A stretch of 64,000 nt of DNA from an uncultured Bacillota bacterium (GTDB lineage: Bacteria > Bacillota > Clostridia > Lachnospirales > CAG-274). Shown one piece after another: positions 33,214 through 40,585 of the stretch. Made by a program: the position numbers and the translations under genes. The DNA lies in the NCBI GenBank assembly GCA_958426775.1, contig CATZZP010000009.1, positions 8,961 to 72,960 on the forward strand. Reading direction: 5' to 3'. A model generated the notes under the pieces. That model did not search any database. It saw only the letters and a program-made list of their open reading frames with translations, and was not told where the DNA came from. Position 1 is the stretch's first letter, and every line of letters starts with the position of its first letter.

Positions 33214-34326
33214 TTATTGCATAAATTCTACAAAAACCATATTTGCAAGGTCAAAGCCTTTTGAAGTTAAACATATTCTGTCCTTATTTATAAAAATAAG
33301 ACCTTGAGAGGAAAGTTTTGCTATTTCTTTACCATATACACTTTCAATATCAACTCCGAAAATCTTAAAAAAATCCTCTTTGCTTATGCCTTTATCGCAT
33401 CTTAGCCCTAAAAACATAAACTCCTCCTGTCTGTCTTTAAGGCTTAAGCTCTCCCTTTCAACCTCATTATTACCTTTAATATACTCAAAAAAGTCCTCTG
33501 TATTTTTCAGTCTTTCTTCATTAATAAGGCTTGCAGCACCTAAACCGAAACCCTTATACTCACCTCTGTGCCAGTATACAAGGTTATGCCTGCATTCAAA
33601 ACCTTTTTTTGCAAAATTGGATATTTCGTAACGGTAATAGCCTTTTTCTTTAAGGAGCTTAATTGCACCATGATACATTTTTCTGTCCTCGTCCTCATTA
33701 ATCGGAGGCAATATACCCTTATCATACATATCATAAAAGGGTGTTCCCTCCTCAATAATAAGGCTGTAAGCTGAAATATGCCGTGGTTCTAAAGCCGTAA
33801 CCCTTTCTATAGTTTCAAGAAAGTCCTCACTGCTTTGGTTTGGCAGAGAAAACATTAAATCACAATTGATGTTTTCAAAGCCGACCTCTTTTGCAAGCTG
33901 TAAGCTGTTTATAATATCCTCATTGGTATGGATACGACCTATTGTCTTAAGGTGCTTATTCTGCCATGCCTGTACACCAAGGCTGATACGGTTAATACCG
34001 CATTTTCTGTAGGCTGACAATTTTTCAAGGCTGACTGTACCCGGGTTTGATTCAATTGTAATCTCCGCATTTTTATCAACTTTAAAGTTACTGTAGATAC
34101 AGTCCATAATTCTTTCAATATATACATGAGGAATAAGAGAGGGTGTACCTCCCCCGATAAATACAGAGGTAACCGTATTTGGTGTCTTAAATGAATTAAT
34201 TTCATTAATAAGGGCATTAATATAGTCCTGAATATAGTCCTCTCTGCCTGAATAGCTTAAAAAATCGCAATACAGACACTTGCTTTTGCAAAAGGGTATA
34301 TGTATATATAAAGCAATTTTATCCAT
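33214..34326 (-). CDS. hemW: radical SAM heme chaperone HemW
   Basis: A 370-residue protein, formerly annotated as oxygen-independent coproporphyrinogen oxidase, that inserts haem into proteins. It has YIHIPFC-KSKCLYCDF (the CxxxCxxC cluster motif), GGGTPS, ESNPGTVS, GVQ and the C-terminal HemN region (about 290-370). It overlaps the upstream sortase gene by 8 bases. GGAGGATA precedes the ATG. The downstream rubrerythrin is separate. Confidence 0.93.
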   Translation of the reverse strand: MDKIALYIHIPFCKSKCLYCDFLSYSGREDYIQDYINALINEINSFKTPNTVTSVFIGGGTPSLIPHVYIERIMDCIYSNFKVDKNAEITIESNPGTVSLEKLSAYRKCGINRISLGVQAWQNKHLKTIGRIHTNEDIINSLQLAKEVGFENINCDLMFSLPNQSSEDFLETIERVTALEPRHISAYSLIIEEGTPFYDMYDKGILPPINEDEDRKMYHGAIKLLKEKGYYRYEISNFAKKGFECRHNLVYWHRGEYKGFGLGAASLINEERLKNTEDFFEYIKGNNEVERESLSLKDRQEEFMFLGLRCDKGISKEDFFKIFGVDIESVYGKEIAKLSSQGLIFINKDRICLTSKGFDLANMVFVEFMQ

Positions 34327-34948
34327 TACTATCCTCCGTAAGATGACCCTTTACAATTAAACGATGAGTAGCTGTCCATTCGGGAGTGCAGGTTACAAGG
34401 GTAATTTCCGCCTTATCACCGCTTTCAAGGACCTCAACCTGTTCAGGCTCAACTACAAAACTTTCATCTACCTCATAGTTATAGGTGCTTCCCCCATAGA
34501 TAACCTTGATTATATCTCCCTTTTCAAGCTCATCAAGCCTGTTAAAGTATTCGCCGAAGGTATAGCTCCTATGACCTGCTACGGCAAAATTGCCTGTTTC
34601 TCCGGGCATAGCCGTATCCTTAAAGTGTCCAAGAGCATAACGTATGCTTTTATTGTCAGTACCCTCTGCAAGAGGTGCTTTTAAATCAATTTTATCTATT
34701 ATAATTACACCAAGCATATTTTCAGGCACGGTAACAGCCTGAGTCGTTGCCTCTGCCTGTACCGCAGTTGTTACTTCAGTGCTTATTTCAGAGCCTTGCT
34801 CTGTAGTTAAATGCCGTGCATAGTCAAGATAAGCCTCTACCAGCTCACTACTCTGTTTTTCAGCCGAAATACGCATAGCAAGAGAAAGCAATATAACAGC
34901 TATACCGCCTATAATTAATACAATTCCCGCTATTCTTATAAGCCTCAC
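34319..34948 (-). CDS. class D sortase
   Basis: A 209-residue membrane transpeptidase that links LPXTG-type proteins to peptidoglycan. It has an N-terminal anchor helix (about 5-25), a short Thr/Glu-rich stalk (about 50-75), then the catalytic domain with His (VAGHRSYTFGEYF), Cys (TLVTCTPEWTATHRL) and Arg. The start is GTG (34948) after GGGGG. Together with the LPQTG protein at 505-3636 it forms a plausible enzyme-substrate pair. The class call is from motif spacing and is moderately secure. Confidence 0.9.
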   Translation of the reverse strand: MRLIRIAGIVLIIGGIAVILLSLAMRISAEKQSSELVEAYLDYARHLTTEQGSEISTEVTTAVQAEATTQAVTVPENMLGVIIIDKIDLKAPLAEGTDNKSIRYALGHFKDTAMPGETGNFAVAGHRSYTFGEYFNRLDELEKGDIIKVIYGGSTYNYEVDESFVVEPEQVEVLESGDKAEITLVTCTPEWTATHRLIVKGHLTEDSNG

Positions 34949-34965
34949 AAAAAAACCCCCTTACA

Positions 34966-34994
34966 CAAAAACCTCCCGATTATCGGAAGGTTTT
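34966..34994 (-). terminator. terminator after dnaB
   Basis: AAAACCTTCCGAT pairs with ATCGGGAGGTTTT with one mismatch, followed by TTTTTG, 3 bp past the stop codon. Confidence 0.85.
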
Positions 34995-34996
34995 AA

Positions 34997-36379
34997 TTAC
35001 ATATCAAAGGGCGGTGGGTCAACAGCCTGCTTTTCTAAGTTAGCAAACTTTGTATACTGACCTAACCATGCTAAATCAACCGTACCTGTTGAGCCGTTTC
35101 TGTGCTTGGAAACAATAAGCTCTGCCTGATTTTTCTTTTCAGTATCGGGATTATAGTATTCATCCCTGTAAAGGAAGCATACCATATCCGCATCCTGCTC
35201 AATTGCACCCGAATCTCTTAAGTCTGACATCATAGGACGCTTATCCTGCCTTGATTCACAGGCACGGCTAAGCTGTGAAAGTGCAATTACAGGCACCTCC
35301 AATTCCTTTGCTATAGCTTTTAAGGACTTTGACACAAAAGCAACCTCCTGTTGCTGGGAGTCGCTTCGTTTGCCCGAACGACTGCCGTCCATAAGCTGTA
35401 GGTAGTCAATAACTATAAGTCCCAGACCACGTTCCTGCTTTAGCTTACGACACTTTGCCATAAGAGCAGTAGGGGTAATAGCAGGTGTATCATCTATAAA
35501 AATAGGGGCTTCCGAAAGTATACCCGCTGCCCTTGCAAGCTCTTCCCATTCATCATTAGTTAAGTTGCCAAGCCTGAGCTTTTGTGAGTCAATTAAGGAC
35601 TCTGCACAAAGCATACGGCTTACCAGCTGCTCTGATGACATTTCAAGGCTGAAAATTGCAGTCGGCACTTTTCCTCTTGTTGCCGCATATTGGGCAATAT
35701 TAAGAGCAAATGCTGTTTTTCCCATAGATGGTCTTGCGGCTATAAGTATTAAATCTGTTTTCTGTAAGCCTGCTGTTTTTCTGTCAAAATCTATAAAGCC
35801 TGTTGAAATACCCGTAATACTGCTGTCTGACTTACTTGCAACCTCTATTCTGTCCAGAGTTTCCATAAGTACATCAACTATAGGCTCAAAATCCTCACTT
35901 TTACGGTTTTCCGCAATTTTGCGTATCTTATCCTCTGCATCGGAAATAAGATAATCCAGATTTTCTACAGGAGAAAAGCTGTTTTCTTCAATAGTTCTTG
36001 CCGCCTTTATAAGCCGCCTCAGGGTTGCCTTTTCAAGCACAATATCAACATACACCTTTGTATTTGCACTGGTTGAGGCAAGGCTTGCAAGCTGTACAAG
36101 GTAATCCATACCGCCTATCTTATCGGTAAGTCCCTGTTCATCAAGCTTATTTTTAAGGGTAACAATATCTATAGGACTGCCTGCATTGTACAAATCGTAC
36201 ATGGCATTAAATATACTGCTGTGGGCAGGTGAATAAAAATCATCCCCATGCAGACTCTCCGCCGCTGTCCTTACACCCTCAATATCAAAGAGCATACAGC
36301 TTAAAACTGCCTGTTCCGCATCATTATCATGAGGCGGTATTTTGTTTATATAGGCATTTTCAGCGTTATTTTCCGCCAC
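34997..36379 (-). CDS. dnaB: replicative DNA helicase DnaB
   Basis: A 460-residue hexameric helicase of the replication fork. The N-terminal primase-interaction domain (IPPHDNDAEQAVLSC) precedes the RecA-like motor with Walker A ARPSMGKTAFALN near 205, Walker B VIDYLQLM and ALSQLSRACE. The start at the GTG 36379 is preferred because GAGAGGTG lies 9 bases before it; an in-frame GTG at 36391 overlaps that site. rplI precedes it, a conserved rplI-dnaB arrangement. No intein or insertion is visible. Confidence 0.95.
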   Translation of the reverse strand: MAENNAENAYINKIPPHDNDAEQAVLSCMLFDIEGVRTAAESLHGDDFYSPAHSSIFNAMYDLYNAGSPIDIVTLKNKLDEQGLTDKIGGMDYLVQLASLASTSANTKVYVDIVLEKATLRRLIKAARTIEENSFSPVENLDYLISDAEDKIRKIAENRKSEDFEPIVDVLMETLDRIEVASKSDSSITGISTGFIDFDRKTAGLQKTDLILIAARPSMGKTAFALNIAQYAATRGKVPTAIFSLEMSSEQLVSRMLCAESLIDSQKLRLGNLTNDEWEELARAAGILSEAPIFIDDTPAITPTALMAKCRKLKQERGLGLIVIDYLQLMDGSRSGKRSDSQQQEVAFVSKSLKAIAKELEVPVIALSQLSRACESRQDKRPMMSDLRDSGAIEQDADMVCFLYRDEYYNPDTEKKNQAELIVSKHRNGSTGTVDLAWLGQYTKFANLEKQAVDPPPFDM

Positions 36380-36408
36380 AAAATCACACACCTCTCGTTA
36401 AACTAAAA

Positions 36409-36858
36409 TCAGTTAATACCAACTACATTTACCTTAAGCTTAGCCGTTACCTTAGGGTGAAGCTTAACGCTTACTTCCTTTTCACCCGTAGTTTTTATAG
36501 ACTCATTTAAAACAATCTTCTTTTTATCAATATCCATGCTGTACTGCTCTTTAATAGCAGCAGAAATTTCCTTATTTGTAACAGCTCCGAAAAGCTTGCC
36601 GTTTTCACCTATTTTAACCTCAACCTTAACATTGAGCTTTTCCACCTGCTCGCCGAGTGCCTGAGCCTTTTCCAGCTCCTCCTGCAATTTAGCGGCTTCT
36701 GCCTTTTTCTTATTATCAAGCTGCTTCATATTGCCTGCATTTGCCTCTAAGGCTAAATTTTTAGGGAACAAGAAATTCTTTGCATAGCCCTCGCTTGCAT
36801 TTACAATCTGATCCTTTTTACCTACACCCTTTACATCCTGAAGTAAGATAACCTTCAT
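36409..36858 (-). CDS. rplI: 50S ribosomal protein L9
   Basis: A 149-residue L9 with the N-terminal rRNA-binding domain (MKVILLQDVKGVGKKDQIVNASEGYAKNF; key residues VKGVGKKDQ and YAKNFLFP), a long connecting helix (about 42-75) and a C-terminal domain with GKLFGAVTNKEI. AAGGAGG precedes the ATG. It is part of the gdpP-rplI-dnaB operon. Confidence 0.96.
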   Translation of the reverse strand: MKVILLQDVKGVGKKDQIVNASEGYAKNFLFPKNLALEANAGNMKQLDNKKKAEAAKLQEELEKAQALGEQVEKLNVKVEVKIGENGKLFGAVTNKEISAAIKEQYSMDIDKKKIVLNESIKTTGEKEVSVKLHPKVTAKLKVNVVGIN

Positions 36859-36870
36859 TATATATCCTCC

Positions 36871-38571
36871 TTATGCTTCTTTTAAATATTCCTCTATCTT
36901 TTCCTTAAGGAGCTTAGTTGCCGCCTTAAGGTCTATATTGTTAATCTGTGCCGCCGCACCTGTCTGGTGACCGCCGCCTCCAAGCTTTTCCATAAGCTTT
37001 TGTACATTCACCTTACCAAGGCTTCTTGCACTTATCATAACATTTTCGCCAACCTGACAAAGCACATAGCTAACCTCTATACCCTCTATGCTGAGCATTT
37101 CGTCCGCCGCCTGTGCAATAAGGACACCGGGATTTTCTACAGGCTTTTTCAGGGTTGAAATAGCCATATTTTCGTTAAAGATTTTAGCACTCTTAACTAC
37201 ATCTGCCTTAACAGCATAATCCTCAAAGCTGCTCTGGAATAACCTGCGTACGGATATGCTGTCAGCACCGCTGCGTTTTAAGTATGCCGCCGCCTCAAAG
37301 GTTTTTACACCTGTTTTAAAGGCAAAGTTTTTAGTATCTACAGTAATACCTGCAAGCAGACCCTCTGCCTCGGTTTTAGTCAGCCTTATACCCTTGTTCA
37401 TATACATCATCATTTCCGTTACAAGCTCACTTGTTGAAGATGCACCGGGGTCATGATAGGTTAAGGCATAGCCCTCAATATGGTCACGACTTTTCCTATG
37501 ATGGTCAAAAACTACAAGCTTTTTAGCCTTATCTACAAGCTCACTGCACTCACAAATGCTTTGCCTGCAAGTGTCAAGTACAATAAGCAGAGTTTTACGC
37601 TTAATGGTTTTAAGAGCTGTTTCACAGTCAATAAAAGCCTCTTTATACTTATTATCCTCTATAAGTCTGTTATATAAGGGACTTATGCCCGTTGTAACTC
37701 TGTCCAGAACAATATGACAGGGCTTGCCGAAAAAACTTGTAATGGCAAATACACCCGCTGTTGAGCCAAGAGAGTCCAGGTCGGGATTTTTATGCCCCAT
37801 AAGCATAACGTCCTGAGCGGATAATATAAGCTCTACAAGACCTGACGCCTTTACCCTTGCCTTTACCCTTGAATTTTGTGTAACCTCGTTACCGTCACCG
37901 CCGATAAAGTAATACTGCTCCTCGCTTTCCTTAATAACCACCTGATTGCCGCCGCGACCTAAGGCAAGGTCTAAGGCACCTCTTGCAAAATCCATAGACT
38001 GACTGAGGCTTGCACCGTTAAAGCCAATGCCTACACTTACGGTAACAGGTATATTGCCCATATCTATTTTAGCCAGAGTATCCATAATTTCAAACTTCTT
38101 TTCTTTAAGAATACCAAGCTTGTCCATAGACAGCACAAAGAAATACTTATCACTTTCATATTTACGAATAACGCCCCCAAGGGCATTAAAATATTCATTT
38201 ATTTTACGGTCAATTACTGCCACAAGGTGAGGATGCCTTGATTCCTCAACGCTTTCCTGTACCTCTGCATAGTTATCAACTATAACAAGACCCAGCATTA
38301 CATCGTTGCCCTTTTTATCAACAAACACCTTGTACTTGCCTCTTACAGGCGGACAGGTAATAAGCTCATAGGCTCTGCCTCCGATTTCATAAAAGGCAGT
38401 ACCTGCTAAAAGGCTGTAATCCTTAAATATGTCCGTAATTTTAAGAGGCTTTTCCCCCTCCTTGGGGCTAAACAAAGCCTCAAAATGTGAGTTTGTGGCT
38501 GTAATATCCCCATTTTCATTTATTACTGCGGCAGCGAAGGGATAATAAGTAATTTCATCTTCAAAGCTCAT
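36871..38571 (-). CDS. gdpP: GdpP-like DHH/DHHA1 phosphodiesterase, no membrane segment
   Basis: A 566-residue cyclic-di-AMP phosphodiesterase homologue. It has a PAS-like domain (about 5-100), a degenerate GGDEF domain (about 105-230), DHH with GHKNPDLDSLGS and VVFDHHRKS, and DHHA1 with GGGGHQTGAA. The usual two N-terminal membrane helices are absent from the start at 38571, which has AAAGGAGTT before it; an upstream in-frame codon adds only 14 residues. So it is likely a soluble GdpP. The gdpP-rplI-dnaB order is standard. Hydrolysis of c-di-AMP to pApA is inferred from family. Confidence 0.9.
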   Translation of the reverse strand: MSFEDEITYYPFAAAVINENGDITATNSHFEALFSPKEGEKPLKITDIFKDYSLLAGTAFYEIGGRAYELITCPPVRGKYKVFVDKKGNDVMLGLVIVDNYAEVQESVEESRHPHLVAVIDRKINEYFNALGGVIRKYESDKYFFVLSMDKLGILKEKKFEIMDTLAKIDMGNIPVTVSVGIGFNGASLSQSMDFARGALDLALGRGGNQVVIKESEEQYYFIGGDGNEVTQNSRVKARVKASGLVELILSAQDVMLMGHKNPDLDSLGSTAGVFAITSFFGKPCHIVLDRVTTGISPLYNRLIEDNKYKEAFIDCETALKTIKRKTLLIVLDTCRQSICECSELVDKAKKLVVFDHHRKSRDHIEGYALTYHDPGASSTSELVTEMMMYMNKGIRLTKTEAEGLLAGITVDTKNFAFKTGVKTFEAAAYLKRSGADSISVRRLFQSSFEDYAVKADVVKSAKIFNENMAISTLKKPVENPGVLIAQAADEMLSIEGIEVSYVLCQVGENVMISARSLGKVNVQKLMEKLGGGGHQTGAAAQINNIDLKAATKLLKEKIEEYLKEA

Positions 38572-38659
38572 TTTTATTAACTCCTTTTTTTCCAAAAAAG
38601 CAATAAAACACACTATAACTAAACTAATTTATTTTATCATATATCATGCAAAATTGCAA

Positions 38660-39487
38660 TTATCTTCTGTCAATAATAGAATATGAGCCTAAATTTTTAA
38701 AGAAGGTAGTTTTACGCTTAATCATAGTAAGTGCATCCCTTACATCCTTTTCATTTTCATAGGTTTTAAGGTCAATTAAGAAAACATACTCCATAGGCTT
38801 ATTACGCATAGGTCTTGATACAATCTTTGACATATTTACATCAAAAATTGAAAATATATCAAGAAGCTTATAAAGTGAACCCGGCTCATGTACGGTTGAA
38901 AAGCTTATAGTTGTAGTTTTGCCGTTTTCAGGTAATTCGGTATTATTTTTAGACACCTTTATAAACTGGGTAAAGTTGCTGTTATTATCCTGAATACCCT
39001 CTGCAATAACCTCTAAGCCGTAAAGCTCTGCGGCTGTTTTAGCACCTACTGCCGCAACACTTATATCCTGTGCCTGTGCGGCTATCCTTATCCCCTCGGC
39101 TGTTGAAGAGGTTGCTATGGTATCTGCACAAGGCAGTTTTTCTCTGAAAAAGTTTTTGCATTGGGGCAGTGCGTGAGGATGACTGTAGACAGTTTTAATA
39201 TCCTCTGTCCTTGTACCCTTTGGTGCAAGCAGACACTGCTCAATAGGCATAATCAAAAGCTCCTGTATATAAAGCCCCACATCAAATATAAGGCTGTCCA
39301 CAGTGGCATTTACCGTACCCTCAATAGAATTTTCAATAGGTACAATAGCCGCATCAAGCTTATCAGCCTGCACAGCCTCAAGTGCCTCCCAAAAGCTATG
39401 GTAAGGGATAATATTTTCCCCCTCTGCCATAATTAAGGCAGCTTGCTCACTGAATGTACCTCGTGGACCTAAATAACCTATGTTCAT
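38660..39487 (-). CDS. pheA: prephenate dehydratase
   Basis: A 275-residue enzyme that converts prephenate to phenylpyruvate in phenylalanine synthesis. YLGPRGTFSEQAAL is at the N-terminus, PIENSIEGTVN near 50, VATSSTAEG-like TIATSSTAEG near 135, and a C-terminal ACT domain with ESPGSL-like HEPGSLYKLLDIF (about 200-270) is the phenylalanine sensor. It lacks a chorismate mutase domain. AAGGAG precedes the ATG. It is monocistronic as far as seen. Confidence 0.94.
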   Translation of the reverse strand: MNIGYLGPRGTFSEQAALIMAEGENIIPYHSFWEALEAVQADKLDAAIVPIENSIEGTVNATVDSLIFDVGLYIQELLIMPIEQCLLAPKGTRTEDIKTVYSHPHALPQCKNFFREKLPCADTIATSSTAEGIRIAAQAQDISVAAVGAKTAAELYGLEVIAEGIQDNNSNFTQFIKVSKNNTELPENGKTTTISFSTVHEPGSLYKLLDIFSIFDVNMSKIVSRPMRNKPMEYVFLIDLKTYENEKDVRDALTMIKRKTTFFKNLGSYSIIDRR

Positions 39488-39548
39488 TGTATTTCTCCTT
39501 GTTTGACAAAAATGCTTATGTACATTATAGCATTTATTTTTAATAATT

Positions 39549-39740
39549 TCAACGTTCCTTATTTATTTCCTCTTTTAAAGCTTCAATAACCCTTTTAGCA
39601 TCACCTGTACAGGCACTGCACATTACACCTAAGTGCATTGTTCTTTCTAAATCCTCAAAGGAGGTTGCTCCCTTTAAAAGCTCCTTTTTTATATCCTCAA
39701 CGGTTATGCCATAGCAATCACAAACCATTCTGTTTTTCAT
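39549..39740 (-). CDS. small BFD-like [2Fe-2S] protein
   Basis: A 63-residue protein with the BFD-like fold: CDCYGITVEDIKKELLKGA near the start and GVMCSACTGDAKRVI later, giving four cysteines (CxC...CxxC). It probably binds a [2Fe-2S] cluster and shuttles electrons or helps iron release. The ATG at 39740 is preferred because AAAAGGGG lies before it; longer in-frame starts lack such a site. The partner is unknown. Confidence 0.85.
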   Translation of the reverse strand: MKNRMVCDCYGITVEDIKKELLKGATSFEDLERTMHLGVMCSACTGDAKRVIEALKEEINKER

Positions 39741-39848
39741 ATTTTTACCCCTTTTTAATTGCGAAAACAGTTTACCGTTTTCGTACACATATTTATTATG
39801 CGTATATTATAACACAGGGCAAAAAAGACCACAATAACAATAAATTAC

Positions 39849-39877
39849 TTTTCAAGCCTTATATTTTGTGTTATACT
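39849..39877 (+). promoter_or_regulatory. promoter of the methionine synthase operon
   Basis: TTTTCA, a 17-bp spacer, then TATACT. An 8-bp inverted repeat AAGCCTTA/TAAGGCTT (39854-39861 and 39886-39893) spans the -10 box, possibly an operator. I see no S-box, cobalamin riboswitch or T-box in the 110-bp leader. Confidence 0.45.
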
Positions 39878-39907
39878 GAAAAGACTAAGGCTTAAAGAGG
39901 TAAAACA

Positions 39908-40585
39908 ATGATAAAGCTTGATTATATTAACAAAACCGAGGCTATGCGTTATATGGGCTTAGGCAATACCGAACCCGATAAAATAATAGCCGATATTTTA
40001 AATAATTGCGAAAAGGAGCTTTTAAGCATTTTAAAGCCTCTGTATACTTATGCTGTTTTTGATATTAAGGAAAAGGCTGAGGGAATAGAGGTTTTGTCAA
40101 CACCACTTCTGCTCAAAGGCAACAGTATAAAAAATCATCTTAAGGACTGTAGTAAGGCAGTTTTACTTGCCGCCACCTTAGGCATTGAGGCGGACAAAAT
40201 AATTAAACGTTATCAACTTTCCGACTTAACCTCCGCCCTTGCAACAGACAGCCTTGCCTCTGCGGCTATAGAACAGGTATGTAATATTGTAGAGGAAGAA
40301 ATAAGGGATAAGGTTGCACCCCTTAATATGACCTGGAGATTTTCTCCCGGTTACGGTGACCTGCCTATTGAAATACAGCGTGATTTTTTAAATGTGCTTA
40401 ATGCCCAGAAGCGTATAGGGCTTACAGCTACAAACAGCTTAATTTTATTACCCTCCAAGTCTGTTACTGCCATAATAGGCTTATCGGAAAATAAAATAGA
40501 AAAAACAAGGCAGGGCTGTGCAGTTTGTAATTTACGTAACACCTGCCAATTCAGGAAAAGAGGTGACCGCTGTGTCGGCTATTGA
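39908..40585 (+). CDS. methionine synthase reactivation domain protein (stand-alone)
   Basis: A 225-residue protein equivalent to the SAM-binding activation domain of MetH. It carries an internal RFSPGYGDLPIEIQRD motif for SAM, and a C-terminal cysteine cluster (GCAVCNLRNTC...RCVGY). It should re-methylate oxidised cob(II)alamin on the separate MetH. Its end overlaps the start of metH by 14 bases, so the pair is coupled. In other bacteria this domain is fused to MetH. Confidence 0.9.
   Translation: MIKLDYINKTEAMRYMGLGNTEPDKIIADILNNCEKELLSILKPLYTYAVFDIKEKAEGIEVLSTPLLLKGNSIKNHLKDCSKAVLLAATLGIEADKIIKRYQLSDLTSALATDSLASAAIEQVCNIVEEEIRDKVAPLNMTWRFSPGYGDLPIEIQRDFLNVLNAQKRIGLTATNSLILLPSKSVTAIIGLSENKIEKTRQGCAVCNLRNTCQFRKRGDRCVGY

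Noticed and set aside
39789..39907. S-box, cobalamin or T-box riboswitch before the methionine synthase operon
   Set aside because: The leader is only about 25 bases from the likely transcript start to the ATG and shows none of the conserved riboswitch cores.
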